Positions 30,973-53,160 of a stretch of DNA of 64,000 bases are shown piece by piece. Both the position numbers and the translations under genes were made by a program. The DNA comes from Reticulitermes speratus (Eukaryota; Arthropoda; Insecta; Blattodea; Rhinotermitidae), in contig JAJKFL010000010.1 in assembly GCA_021186555.1 (NCBI GenBank), forward strand, positions 23,080,179 through 23,144,178, given 5' to 3'. The notes below the pieces were generated by a model. It was not told the origin of the DNA and did not search any database. It saw only the letters and a program-made list of their open reading frames with translations. Every line of letters begins with the position of its first letter. The first letter of the stretch is position 1.

Positions 30973-33041
30973 CTATAATACAGTAGCTGCAAGATCGTGT
31001 GGGCCAATCGTGTCTTGTTTAACTAACCCGCCCTGCGTCTGGTCGCTTTGCATTTCTACGTTGACGTACTGGGTTTCATGAAATCGGTCAATTCAGTCTA
31101 AATTCATTATGGGGTAGATCCTACTTAGAGACTGCAAACGATTTAAAATACATAGGTACCAGCTTTATCGTGGATCACGGGGTTTTATTATTCGGAAAAA
31201 ATCTAAAGACAATCTCGCTCAGATGCGTATTACTTAATGTGCGTGAATGATGCAGTGCTAAATTTTTCGTTTTGTATTCAACGTATACGGCAATGCAGAT
31301 TCGACAGCTTCAATCCTGATCAAATGTTTTTCTTATTCCCTTATGCCAATTGTTTCTTAAATTGCTGCAAACGCCGTTCTGAAATTGCGAGAATGATGAA
31401 AGTGAGAGAAGACAGAAAAAATTACTGATCATTAATATCAACCTGAAAGACAAAGCTAATCGTGGACCATCTGTATCGACACGGGTCATCGAACTTCTAA
31501 ACAACGCAGCTGTACTTGAGCGACAATATTATTAACTCCCGAGTTTTATATTCTAAATTCTTATACACCTGTAATAGCCTGAATAATTTATTTTCGTACA
31601 AATACTGAAATCATTAATTCAAAATGCTTGAAGTTAAATCTTGTACCCACTAGCCACGCAGCGATATTCAGGTTAGGAATAGTCCTCACATTCACAACGT
31701 ATGTTTTCCTTTCTCACCCTTCATTCAAGCTTTCGATTTTTCAAATTACATGCCCTATAATTACAATAACGCATTTAACTAACCTCATTAGCTGATAAAG
31801 TGCAGTTATAGCCCGTACACCACACGAAATTCGTTGAACATGTACACACACGCATCAATTCCGAATACGTTCCCTCCAACACACACTTGGTGGGTATGTT
31901 CTAAAACCCACTAACAGTGATTCGGACATTAGCACAGAGATGTCGGAAATGTGTTGCATCATGACGTGCCTGTGCAAAATGTGAGCTCTGGATGTACACA
32001 CTGCAAATAATGGAATGCATCTAACAGTACGATAGGCATGACACCTGTGAGGATCATAGTCCTAAAAAAAAGTGACAGTTTTGCTGACAAATAATTTTGG
32101 AATGAACCGCTACTTATTTGTTAATAATATGTAAATATATGAATTTTACACACACACACACATATACATATACATATATATATATATTCGTTCGTAATTA
32201 CAAGATTTCGAGTTTGCATCAAAGAGTTCAACATCAGCAAGACTTGCACTCAAGTAACATTTTCTTTGAGATGATGATGATCTAACATATTTACAATTTC
32301 AAACAATACAAATTTGGATTCAGTTTTGTGTGATGTGATACCATGTTGTTGAGTGAGAGGTTTGCAACATTGTAACATTGCAAGGATCAAGCAGTCCAAG
32401 ACAAAAATTCTTGTGTAATTTGATAATTAAGGCACTATGTTCTTTGAGACATCACAAACCCCTCACCCAACAACACACCAACACATCCCAGAACTCCTGA
32501 ATCCCCCAGCAACAGAAGGGTGACAACCTTAAACATCACAATAAAAATTTTACTCATATGATTTAGCTGCTATCACGGCCTATGAGTCAGCATGCTGACT
32601 TGTGAGCCAAACTGCACTTTACTGCTGCATTATACATGTAGGGCTACACTGCCATTAACAACCCAGATGTTTGCAACAGCAAAGGACGCTTAATGTATTC
32701 TGCCAGACTCCATCCTCATATTTTAACATTAAAGTTCTTCACAACAGTTTCACATAACTAAAATCACTCACATTCACCACGACTTTCTCCATCGGCACAC
32801 CACATTTTGTTTTGCATTGTATTGTATTTCGTCCTAGAAATCATTACAGAATGATACTGGACACGTCCAGAGAGTAGTTACAGTAAACAGATAATAATTA
32901 CAGTAAAAGCAAACAAATATGTAAATCTGATATAATTACCTACATGTACAGGACCACACAAGACACTGATTAACATAGTAAACAAAAGAAAGAACTGGCA
33001 ATTACAATACAGAGATATATCTTTAACCCAGTTCCTGCAAA
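30973..33041. other. No established gene; weak exon-like ORF and CA/TA microsatellite
   Basis: A CA/TA microsatellite lies at about 32147-32188. At about 31380-31534 the plus strand reads an ORF ending SVSTRVIELLNNAAVLERQY then TAA, with coding-like codon use but no convincing acceptor or known family. It is mentioned only as a candidate. Confidence 0.35.
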
Positions 33042-33200
33042 TTAGAAGTCAACTGTCATAGATTCATCTGCTGAATAAAAACTCTTTTCAAGTAGGAAGT
33101 TTTGAAGTATTTTTTTGAATTTTATTATGGACTTAACACTTTTAATTTCGCTAGGTAGTTTGTTATAAACCAGCACACCGTTGTAAGCAAAGCGTACAAC
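33042..33200 (-). pseudogene. Retrotransposon RT C-terminal remnant (family 3)
   Basis: The minus strand reads VVRFAYNGVLVYNKLPSEI then SVKSIIKFKKILQNFLL, matching the NGVLVYNxLP...FKKxLKxFLL end seen after many insect non-LTR reverse transcriptases. Nothing of the RT core lies upstream. Confidence 0.5.
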
Positions 33201-33566
33201 ATTTCGGTAGCCGACTGCTTCCATCCTCACGTGATAAAAGTACTACTAAGAAACAAATTGACCAAATGTAAGAAATAAATTATTATTTTCAAGTATCCCA
33301 CATACATTGCTATGGAATTCAGTACAGTATCAGTTGTAATAACATATTTTCTGTTGAACATATTGCATATTCAGGTTAAGTCGTACTTTTTGGCATATGA
33401 AACAAACTGCATTTTTGTATGCTTCAGCTACCACCACACAACAAAAATATATACCGCTTACCATACAACTTCCACCAGTAATTTGCGCTACGCAATCAAC
33501 ACTCCTCTGCAGTAGTCTTCTTTACTTCCTTCTCAGTGCAACACTAATATTATTATTGTGTGCTAC

Positions 33567-33957
33567 GTGTCTTAACTAACTAACTCCACAGACGAGAGTC
33601 CTTCTTAAGAAGCTAGCAGGTCCTCAGCTAGTCAAGAAATTCCCCGCATTTTATGGAACCTGAAGGTTCATTACCGCACTCACAACAGCCCGCCACCTGT
33701 CCCTATCCTGAGCCATATCAATCCAGTCCATACCCCCCCATCCCACTTCTTAAAGATCCATTTTAATATTATCCTCCCATCTATGCCTGGGTCTTCCAAG
33801 TGGTCTCCTTCCCTCAGGTCTCCCCACCAAAATCCTGTATGCACCTCTCCCCTCACCCATATGTGCTACATGCCCCACCCATCTCATTCTTCTTGATTTG
33901 ATCAGCCGAATAATATTTGGTGATGAGTACAGATCATTAAGTTCCTCGTTATGTAGT
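33567..33957 (-). mobile_element. Non-LTR retrotransposon 3' fragment (family 2)
   Basis: Reads backwards from a TAACTAACTAAC tail through the [16 protein letters not shown] coding end into upstream sequence ([12 protein letters not shown]). TGTGTGCTAC flanks both ends (about 33556 and 33957), a probable target duplication. Confidence 0.75.
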
Positions 33958-33971
33958 GTGTGCTACATCTT

Positions 33972-34385
33972 GTCTTAACTAACTCCCCGGAGTAGTCCTA
34001 GAGCAGCTAATAGTTTCTCAGCTAGTCAAGAAATTCCCAGTATTTTATGGAACCAGAAGGTTAATTACAATGTTCACAAGAAGCCCCATCTATCCTTATC
34101 CTTAGCCAGATAAATCCAGTCCACACCCTCCCATCCTGTCTATTTATGACCCATTTTAATATTATCCACCCATCCACGCATACATCCCCAAGCAGTCGCT
34201 TTCCTTCACATTTCCCCACCAAACCTGTATGCATTCCTGTTCTACCCCACGTGCGCTACATGCCCCATGTGCGCTACATGCCCCAAACATCTCATCCTCT
34301 TTGATGAGATCACCTAAATAATATTTGGCGAGGAGTAGAGATCATGAAGCTCCTCATTATGCAGTTTTTGCCAGTCTCTTGCTAC
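33972..34385 (-). mobile_element. Second, more diverged family-2 copy in tandem
   Basis: Same order of segments as the preceding copy with more substitutions and a short internal duplication (ATGTGCGCTACATGCCCC). Confidence 0.65.
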
Positions 34386-34751
34386 TTCTTCCCTTTGGGC
34401 CCAAATGTTATGTTTTATCCACACAAAGAAGCTATCATCTTTTACCACGACACAAAAGTTAGACGCTCTTCGAACACAGTGAATCACAAACCTTATTCTA
34501 CAGAACAGTGTGTTTAAATTATTTACACGTGGTATTTATATAATGTAACTTTATCTGGACATAAAATTTGCAAAATAATGTCCCAATAAGTAAATACTGT
34601 AAACCACCTACAAACTTCCAATTTCCATAACTTCTTACATTTCAGATAATTCCATTACCATTATGCATTATCCATTTACACTGTTAGCCACATAAGAAAA
34701 AACATTTAATAAATTTGACATTGTGTATACCGTGCACCATTATGATAATAT

Positions 34752-35082
34752 AGTACTTACATAACCAACATTTATTGCACAAAAGTATAACTAAATAAGT
34801 TTGTCACTTAACCCTACATACGCTTCTTACTTCCTACGATATGACAACCTACCACAACGGCAACAAATAAGTGTAGTGCATAGTGTTTCAGTTTTCTAAC
34901 CATGGTACCAACAAAAACTCACATCACATGTTTTTAACAATACCAAAGGAACTGCACAAGTGAAAGCTTAAAAACTAGCAACCCCTGATGATGGCCCATT
35001 TTGGACCGAAACATATGTAGGGTTAAGTGACAAACTTACTTAGTTATACTTTTATGCAATAAATTTTGGTTATGTAAGTACA
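34752..35082. mobile_element. Palindromic element with one hammerhead-like motif
   Basis: Arms 34752-34820 and 35014-35081 are inverted copies at about 95 percent identity. The right arm begins at the 3' strand of stem I of motif H5; the left arm has the matching AACCCTACATA without the core. No coding potential. Confidence 0.75.
34979..35024 (+). ncRNA. Hammerhead-ribozyme-like motif H5
   Basis: Stem I AACCC/GGGTT, CTGATGA, T, GGCCCA/TGGACC stem II with one mismatch, GAAAC, ATATGTA. The ACATATGT stem III is self-complementary. Confidence 0.7.
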
Positions 35083-35111
35083 ATATTATTTAATAAAATG
35101 TTTTAACACAG

Positions 35112-35219
35112 GAGACCAATCCACCAGGGTCTGATCTCCTGGAGCCCAGTGACCAAGAGACACCGGACACCGTGGCACTCACTGTAATGCTAGAACTGGA
35201 ACAGCTGATTGCTGATTGA
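35112..35219 (+). CDS. Candidate terminal exon, gene unknown
   Basis: After acceptor TTTTAACACAG it reads 35 codons (ETNPPGSDLLEPSDQE...MLELEQLIAD) to TGA. The same frame stays protein-like after the stop (KKKVQEEKCLSLAVSAV, helix-like and hydrophobic), so this may be a decayed longer coding region. Family not recognised; the hammerhead palindrome lies immediately upstream. Confidence 0.3.
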   Translation, partial: ETNPPGSDLLEPSDQETPDTVALTVMLELEQLIAD

Positions 35220-35692
35220 AAAAAAAAGGTCCAAGAAGAAAAATGTTTATCTTTGGCAGTGAGTGCAGTATTACTAGGCTTACACTAGGAGTGTCGCTCC
35301 ATACTGTTTTCTCCAGCAGAAACCATAAAAAAAAATTGCTGAAATTCAGCATACAGGAACTGTTCACATCTGTAACTTTGACAATGATGTTCCTGAATTT
35401 TTTCGCATGTCACTGAAGTAGTCAGTCACATATTAACATCTCATAACAAAGATCATCACAAATTTAATCTCTGAATTCATACAAAATAAGTGTCACTGAC
35501 TTCAAGGCTGTACCAGCATGTCTGGATAAAACACAGCAAGGCCATACAAGACGACATTACAATTCCGGCACTTCTACTTGTAAATGCGGTGGTGAGAAAA
35601 CACAAAGAAAAAAAAAACATCTTGCACTAATGTTTAGCATGTGTGTAACTACAGAAACAATGAGTTACACTTCAATACAATATACAGTAAAA

Positions 35693-35843
35693 CCCCGATT
35701 TAATGTTCCCGCATTTAGTGAAATCCCTGATTTAGTGATGATTTTTTCATGTCCTGACAATAGCTCCATATAAACAATAAACCTCCATTTAATTAAATAT
35801 ATTCTAATCCCCCATTAATTCATTGAATAGGGGTTTTACTGTA
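35693..35843. mobile_element. Tigger/pogo-like MITE 1
   Basis: TACAGTAAAACCCC...GGGGTTTTACTGTA, inside TA. Internal segments (ATTTAATGTTCCCGCATTTA, CATGTCCTGACAATAGCTCC) are shared with four other copies. Confidence 0.85.
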
Positions 35844-36391
35844 ATAACTTATAACACAATATCTTCAAATTTAACAATCACCAACTATAATGCACCTTCA
35901 AAAAATTCTAAGACATTAGGCACTGAATACTGCCAATGACCGGCACTTTTAACTCAAATTACACATGACGGTGCTCATGCGTGCCAACCCTCAATTGATA
36001 AACATAAGACTGAAAGATCCTCATCCAAAATACAAACACAAGTGCCCCAGTGCATAATGTTCAGTGTGACCTCACCACTTTCAGCACCTCAAATCCTGTA
36101 CCAAAGAATATTAAGAACAAGTGAGGCGTGGATGGAAATGTCACATTGGGAAAACTGAATTACAGAAGAGTGGTGTGTTTCTTACAGATACCGTATTTAA
36201 TATTATGTGCTTTTTTTCCACCAACTGTGTATATGAAGTTTCATATTTTGCCTCTCAAACAAGCTGAGGAAACGAGATCTCGAACACTTCCTGGTTACAG
36301 ACATTATCAGTATAAATACACATTTTAGGGTCAGAACAACATACGATGAATTTCAAAGTTCTACTAAAATGATATCACAAGGACAATCACA

Positions 36392-36552
36392 TACAGTAAA
36401 ACCCCAATTTAATTTTCCCGCATTTAGTAATGATTTTTTCATGTCCCGACAATAGCTCCATATAAACAATGTAACCTCCATTTAAAGAAAACCTCGATTT
36501 AGTGAAATATATTCTAATCCCTAGCAATTCATTAAATAAGGGTTTTACTGTA
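36392..36552. mobile_element. Tigger/pogo-like MITE 2
   Basis: Same termini and internal order as MITE 1; slightly deleted near the 5' third. Confidence 0.85.
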
Positions 36553-36907
36553 CTCAGAACTACTTACACTGTTGAAGGTTCTCAAAGTAGAAACAACTGC
36601 CTCCATTATGCACAACTGTCACCACATGAAATAAATTAAATATATAGGCCGTAACTACGATTACATCAATAAAAAAACTTAATTTGTGACTGTGATATTT
36701 TCTTCGCAGTATACACAACACTAATACACTAAAGCTGCAGCACTGCCCAGTGTTATTCGACACTTAACACACAAAACAACAACACAAAGTGTAACACAAT
36801 ATACAAGTTCAAGAAGCAGAGTACATGTACATAAAACAGCACATATGATAATATGAAGATTACGAAGAATCTTGATTTCAGGCTTACGCCGTGATGTTGA
36901 TGTAATC

Positions 36908-37053
36908 TGTGGTCTTCTGGGTAATTACACGGCGTCGTGTGGTAATTATTTTCCTCTTGGAATCTTGACCCGTGAAGATGGGACCGATACGTCATCCCGA
37001 AACGTCGGTAAATAATTACCACACGACGCTGTGTAATTACCCAGAAGACCACA
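36908..37053. mobile_element. Hairpin element with hammerhead-like motif in its loop
   Basis: 43-bp arms at 36908-36950 and 37011-37053 match at 42 positions. The roughly 60-bp loop holds a motif with GAAGA, T, GGGA/TCCC, GAAAC, GTC and stem I ACC/GGT (36967-37010, plus strand). The first core base is disrupted (CGTGAAGA), so this copy is probably inactive. Confidence 0.7.
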
Positions 37054-38242
37054 GATTTCATTACGAAGAATGTTCAGTGACGTTCTGTATGTCGCAGTTA
37101 CAAACTTAAATGACAACACAAAATGAAGCTGAATTATTTCACTGAAGTATCATTACTTTTCATCATAATCCCAGAGTACACTAACTCCATTTGTCTTATC
37201 TTGGCACAGTTTTTGTACTCATTGCTCAGGAAAAGTCCAACTTTTTACCTTATCCAGAGCATTTCTCCAGTGTTCCAAAATGCTTACTTGTGCAGTTAAG
37301 TCGGCAATCAAAAACCTTAGCACAGTCAGGATAGCGTGTGACAGTACTGGAGCTGTCAACTTCCTGGACAAACACAACTGTTGACAGACATCTGCTTTCC
37401 AATTTACCTGCAATTAATGTTAGGATATGGAAAGTCCCTTAACACTCGAGTATGATATAAAAGAAACGAACACAAAACAAACCACTGAAACACATAACAT
37501 CATTGCTGATAATATTATGTATGATTCAACTTCACAGTGCAATTGTCCTTACCTACTGTGACCAGAATGCTGATAACTACTCATAATTTGTGCAGCCAAG
37601 CTCACTTTCATCATACTGTCAACCAGCACTCAGATGTCTGTGCATCACATTGGGCAGCATGTGATAAAGCACATTATGTTTGTCAATTTCACACAGCTTC
37701 AACATGTCCTCCCATTTAGCAGTACCAGTAACTTTATTGTAATACCACACCCAAGATTCAGTGCACTGCAGGGAATGCCCTGTCCCTCTGCCCACAGCTG
37801 AGCCCTGTGTAAAAATGAAACCAGAAAATACAGAAATTAAACTGTCATTAATATGAACTTGATTTTTTGTTCACCGTGCATTATGGTAATATATAAGTAT
37901 TGGAATAGAGACCGCGTCTTCTACCGTAGCAGTACAGTGAAAAACTCAACAGTTCCCACCACAGCAGTGCAGTGCAATAAAAACCCAAAACATCGATAAA
38001 ACAGTGGACAGTGCCCAACGTACTTACATACAGACATTTGGATAATGGACACGTGAGTACATACATAACCAAGTGGAAGCATCATATTTAAAAACATTCA
38101 AAATACACAATTGACATCTACCCACGATCATATTACCAACTTCAATAGTACCAATACAGTGCAACAGTGTACAAAAAATAACCCCCACGCCTAACTCAAT
38201 AAACAATGGACAAGTGAAGTGAAGTGCACTTACGTGCATACT

Positions 38243-38289
38243 GAGCCCCTGATGATGGTCACTTTGTGACCGAAACATATGTAGGGCAA
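38243..38289 (+). ncRNA. Hammerhead-ribozyme-like motif H6 (best-formed copy)
   Basis: Stem I GCCC/GGGC, CTGATGA, T, GGTCAC-TTT-GTGACC stem II (6 perfect pairs), GAAAC, ATATGTA. All conserved core positions are present, and stem III ACATATGT is self-complementary. The expected cut is after GTA at 38283. Confidence 0.75.
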
Positions 38290-38569
38290 TTGTAAAGTAT
38301 AAATAAAACTTAATTAGTGCAATTGTTGGTTGACATATCCATTTATGTTATTAATATGGTTAATGTCCAATGTTACATTTTCAATGCAAGGTGAACACCA
38401 CTGATGACACACATTATTCACAGTGTGCAATGTTGGTTACAATATATTGGACAACTGCTGATAATTTATTCTGAATTCAACATAAGAGGGTTGATAAAAC
38501 CTTGGAGATGAGTGAATTTGGAATTTAGGACAAACTTCAAATTCACAATGTGAACATTAATGTATAACT

Positions 38570-38756
38570 AACTAACTCCATGGAGCACAGTCCTTCTTGA
38601 GAAGCTAACAGGTCCTTAGCTAGTTAAGAAATTCCCTGCTTTTTATGGAACCCGAAGGCTCATTACCACATTCACAAGAGCCAGCCACCTGTCCCTATCC
38701 TGAGCCAGATCAATCCAGTCCATGCTCCCCCCATACCACCTCTTGAAGGAAGATTA
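38570..38756 (-). mobile_element. Non-LTR retrotransposon 3' fragment (family 2)
   Basis: Tail TAACTAACTCC at the left and the [14 protein letters not shown] coding end in reverse; 5'-truncated at about 38756. Confidence 0.75.
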
Positions 38757-39110
38757 ATGTATACTGTGTGCAATACACACAGTTGCTACAAGTTACTAAT
38801 TATGTGATATATTTCAATATCACAAGAGAAAGTTTTGTGAACAATGAGACACGATTTGCTCGTAGCGTGAACATCAATAACCAATGATACATACGGTACT
38901 TACTGCTGAGAATTCTTACGAAACCTGAAGAATTTCAAATTGTTTTTCCTGCAGCCTTTGTAACATCCTCTGGCATAGCAGACCTTAATTCTAAAGGAGA
39001 TATTATGAAACAAAATAGTAACCATACACCTTAGTCAAAGAAATTATCTCTGTTGACCAAGAATTACCTTCACCACTTGCTGTTTCAATCAGATTAATCA
39101 CATTTCACCA

Positions 39111-39320
39111 ATAAAAGTAAAGTTCTCCCTAGAACAGGCCATGAAGGCCCAGAGGGGGAGTAGAGGTATAGCTCTACTCTTTCTTTAACCTTGGCAATGC
39201 CACGCCCCGGCCACTTTACCCCAGTACCCATTGTACAGGAGGCTGGGTAGGCCCCAGGGCCGGTCTGGACGGGTGCTGAAAATCTCATTCCCACGGGGAT
39301 TTAATCCCCAGACCAATACC
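39111..39320 (-). mobile_element. SINE-B copy, partial
   Basis: Close to the 5.96-kb copy in the body and tail (AGGTATAGCTCTACTCTTTC). The tRNA head is truncated after the GGGATTAAATCCC region. Confidence 0.7.
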
Positions 39321-39907
39321 GAAACATTATCACTAAGTACAACTTTCACACAGTTGCAATAAAGATAACATCCTCTTACGTTGTGCTAACAATACACTGA
39401 AACTGCCCTAAAAATTCTGAAATGTAAAAATTCCTGCAACAAAATCTCAAACTTACTCCACACACAATACGTTAACTTTCAAACACCGTACACGGCTCCC
39501 ATCATGTCATACAGCTGGCACATACACTTGCCTTTCTCTGCCATCTATGTGGTACTAAACACAGCCACAGAGTCATGCCGGCTACTAGTAATGACATCCA
39601 AGCCGCTTTTCACGCCACAACACCATTTCCAAGTGTCCATTGAAATTTCACCGGCGTGATGTGCATCGTCATCTTCCGATATACCCTGCAAAGTTATTGA
39701 ATGACGACGCAGCGATGCCCAGAAGATCCGTGCCAAAGTATATGTGAGAATGGCGGCAGTTTACCGCTGTCTTTGACTACAGAGAATTCTGGTGTATTAT
39801 AAACACTAAAAAGAGCAAATAATTTGCTAAATTTGAATTAATACTTATTTCAAGATCAATATTCATCATTATTTAATTCGTTTGTATGTGTCATCAGTTT
39901 AAACAAC

Positions 39908-40084
39908 TACAGTAAAACCCGATTTAATGTTCCCGCATTTAGTGAAATCCCAGATTTAATGATGATTTTTTCATGTCTCGACAATAGCTCCATATAAACA
40001 ATAAACCTCCATTTAATGAAAACCTCGATTTAGCGAAATATATTCTAATCCCCCAGCAATTCATTAAATAGGAGTTTTACTGTA
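39908..40084. mobile_element. Tigger/pogo-like MITE 3
   Basis: TACAGTAAAACCCGATTT...TAGGAGTTTTACTGTA; same family as MITEs 1, 2, 4 and 5. Confidence 0.85.
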
Positions 40085-40543
40085 ATTTGTACAAGTGCAA
40101 TATTTCTAAGGAATGCGCTGCATGAATGCTGGCAACTGGCGCCTTGAAGGGTTAACCAGCCAATCAGCAAATCAGTAGGAAGGGGCAAGATGTAGAGAAG
40201 TGTTGCTGCAATGTCGTGATTGGAGGTGCGGGTCGGCGCTGTTACGAACCGACATAACGTACTACTCCTCACTGTGCGATCCCACAGAGATGGCTGTCCG
40301 TTCTTGCAAAGCCTAGACAGACAGTTTGAGTTTGAGAAAAACAATTCACTCGATGACATTTCAGGCTGTCATTGCAGTGACTATTATTAGAGTCAACATC
40401 AGTTTAACGAACTTCAGATAAAGACACTGTTGGGGCGTACTTGTACCTAACTGTGCTAAGTGACATAGATCGTTGTTTGGTTTAAAATTACCTGTTCATT
40501 TTTGCAATACACTTTGCATAAGCAATTAACAGAGCAAACAAAC

Positions 40544-40581
40544 ATGGCCTCTAAAAGTGGTGATGGAGAAAAAGGAAAAGG
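40544..40581 (+). CDS. Candidate short first coding exon, gene unknown
   Basis: ATG in good context (AACATGG), 12 codons of charged small residues (MASKSGDGEKGK) and a donor at GG|GTAAAT. The preceding 350 bases are comparatively CpG-containing and free of repeats. The rest of the gene was not found; it would run into or antisense to enolase. Confidence 0.22.
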
Positions 40582-41610
40582 GTAAATTCATGTTAATACT
40601 GTGATGTTCTCCGAGTATTGGCTTTGACTTAATGGACACCTGGCATCAGCAACCCTGCTAAATCAACGATGTGATGATATGCAGTTTGTTTCACAGGTAC
40701 GAGCAGTTTGGAGGAATATTCTGCCGCCATCTTCAGGTTGCTACTCTCAAAATGGAGGTGCAGGTTTTATTTGAAACGTTGGTACCTGTATCTACAGAAT
40801 TGCATGGTGTCACATCCCAGAAGAATGCATCTCATCAAATTACTCAGCTTGAAGTAAACTTCGGCATGCATCGGCCAGTTCGAACGTGCAGTGTATATGC
40901 CCGTTACACCTGTTACTCACAAGGAAAAATATTTTTAGAAATGTAAACACGCTCTGCTACTGACTCGAATATTTCTTGAATTATGAGACGACAACCCAAA
41001 AGTAATTCTGATCTCAAAAACGCTAAGACTTAATGAAAATAAAAAGTGTTCCAGTTTCCTGTACAACTTCAAACAAAACGTATCTGACACGGAAATATTT
41101 AGGCAGTTACACTCAGATATTCTCTGCTTTCTGTAGCAATTCTTTGTGATATCTTAAGTTCAATACTCTGGATGAAGAGATCCACTGCCTGCTTAAGGAA
41201 GTTCAGCTGAATTAAATCATTAACAATAATTTTAACACACGTTCCAAAAGGTAAAAAAACATTTGAACAACCCAGATTACAGCATTGTTTTCCATTTGAT
41301 GTGCTCGTATCTGTTTGTCGCATCAGTGATAGCAATAGAAATAAATATTTTCTTTTTCGGTTTCAACACTGGGTGTAGCGCAAAGTGAGAACTACTGGTA
41401 AATGCTTAAACAACGTGGGTCCCTTTATTTCTTTCCAATGAATAAACATACGTAAACCACAGAATTCTATGAATTCTCTTCAACAAAATACACAAAGGCC
41501 TATTCTTTTAGAATGGCAAACAAATTCTAACATATACCAATGAGTCTCGACATAATCAATCACAAAATACAGCCGTTCTCTAGAACTAGGCAAGACTAGA
41601 CACCTTTCAC

Positions 41611-41616
41611 TTTATT
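41611..41616 (-). terminator. Possible enolase polyadenylation signal
   Basis: AATAAA on the minus strand, about 210 bases after the enolase stop. Another is at 41424-41429. Confidence 0.45.
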
Positions 41617-41825
41617 ACATAAACGTGAAATTCATCACCGATGTTACCAGCAACACCAAACACTCAAGACACATGCATTTGCTCTCCTTCTGAATCTCTT
41701 TTGCAGAACTAAGTGGTCAGAAATACAACGCTCCAGAATACACATTCCTATGGTAAATAGTATTGAACAGAATATCTGTACAAATTGACCCAAGGCTACG
41801 ATATGTTGTTGTAATCAAAGCACAG

Positions 41826-52096
<10,271 letters not shown>

Positions 52097-52441
52097 ATTT
52101 GTAGATAATTTACAACTAAATCTGCCGGTCACAAATCGCCTGAAAGAAAACACACAGAAAACAAAACGCATGAAAACGACATAAGTTCACAAATATCGAA
52201 GCATCTGTATCATGTCAAACACTAACTGCAATAACACTCCTCTTAAGAACAATTCTGCGGCGAACAAATATTCAATTTGCAACACAGCTAAATCTTCCAT
52301 TGACGGTGCATCAGTGTGACTGCTTTATACAATTATTATAAATAAAACCACCGCACCTTAATTTATACAGACACTGTCTAAAAACTGTTCCCTTCTGCAT
52401 AATTTCTGTTAAAAATGCTAAATGTAACATTCATAACTTAC

Positions 52442-52560
52442 CCAATTTAATTACCAACTTCAAACACCGACCCACCGACTCAGATGACCTTCAACTAAGG
52501 GCGTACTGTAGGTCGTTGAATTCCGAATCTGATTGGCCAACAAGCTCGCTGACAACAGAG
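52442..52560 (-). promoter_or_regulatory. Eno: Putative non-coding 5' exon and promoter of enolase
   Basis: A strong donor TTGG|GTAAGTTA at 52442 on the minus strand lies 302 bases upstream of the coding-exon acceptor. The sequence beyond it (to about 52620) is relatively CpG-containing and repeat-free, as expected for a housekeeping promoter. The transcription start was not located and no TATA box is evident. Confidence 0.45.
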
Positions 52561-52619
52561 GAGCAGAGCGCACAAACCGGGCGCGTTTAGAAATGTCGGC
52601 TGGCGTAGTGTTTACACCT

Positions 52620-52994
52620 ATGCTGGAGACTCGAAAACTCGCAGCGATGATAATTTTCATTAAACAAAGATGTTATTTACCTCTAATTTATTTACTTTCC
52701 GAAGTGAGACGTACATTTACTACTATTAGGAAGCTAATTATAAGCTCCACCAATCATAGTTTATGTCCCGTCAACAGAACCAGGACAAAATCATAGCATA
52801 AAGACAGCTACGATTGTGGCAAAGGTCATAGATTTGGAAATAATGCTAGCAAATTAAAACTGCATGTACGAGGAAATTAAAAGCAGATATAATTTAGGGA
52901 ATTCCGGTTACCATTCGGTCCAGAATTCTGCGTCTTGTCGTTCGCTATCTATAAACATAAACATAGAGATTAAAATATCTTATACTTACTCCAT
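52620..52994. other. No gene recognised
   Basis: Only short ORFs, no known element. Confidence 0.5.
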
Positions 52995-53160
52995 GGCGCT
53001 TCGGTCTGTTGTCGAGTCATGACCTCCCTGCTAACGGAGTTTCGAGACATCTGAGTTTTCACGAGGTGAGGATGTTAGCTCCACGTCCTACCTCCAACCT
53101 GGAGGGCCAGGGTCTCTCTTTGTCTGGCACCTCGCTCAAAACCGTTCCGGCATGGAAGGC
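52995..53160 (-). mobile_element. Family-2 non-LTR internal fragment
   Basis: The stretch GGTGAGGATGTTAGCTCCAC and following bases match the 58.74-58.82 kb part of the larger family-2 copy. Confidence 0.4.

Larger units (their letters stand above)
37219..38990 (-). pseudogene. Decayed P-like (THAP-type) transposase
   Basis: Three minus-strand blocks with splice-like borders: 38904-38990 (CYARGCYKGC...LKFFRFRK, like the start of a zinc-binding THAP domain), 37553-37804 (AKWEDMLKLCEIDKH...LPNVMHRHL in one frame, then VDSMMKVSLAAQIMSS in another) and 37219-37407 (YPDCAKVFDCRLNCTSKHF). The middle block matches the W..I..L...DK...L..KLT..H and KMKVxLAAQ segments of P-element/THAP9-like transposases. 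Frames switch and stops interrupt, so it cannot make a protein. Borders 37804 (TTTTTACACAG), 37553 (TAG|GTAAGG) and 37407 (TTAATTGCAG) look like old introns. Terminal repeats were not found. The match is from memory of the family pattern, so confidence is moderate. Confidence 0.5.

Noticed and set aside
40671..40946. 91-codon ORF after a CAG acceptor-like site
   Set aside because: The CGCCATCTTCAGG and GAAACGTTGG segments identify it as a degenerate copy of the hammerhead-type dispersed repeat, not a host exon.
52460..52796. Overlapping ORFs upstream of enolase
   Set aside because: They lie in the probable promoter/5' UTR region and have no recognisable product.
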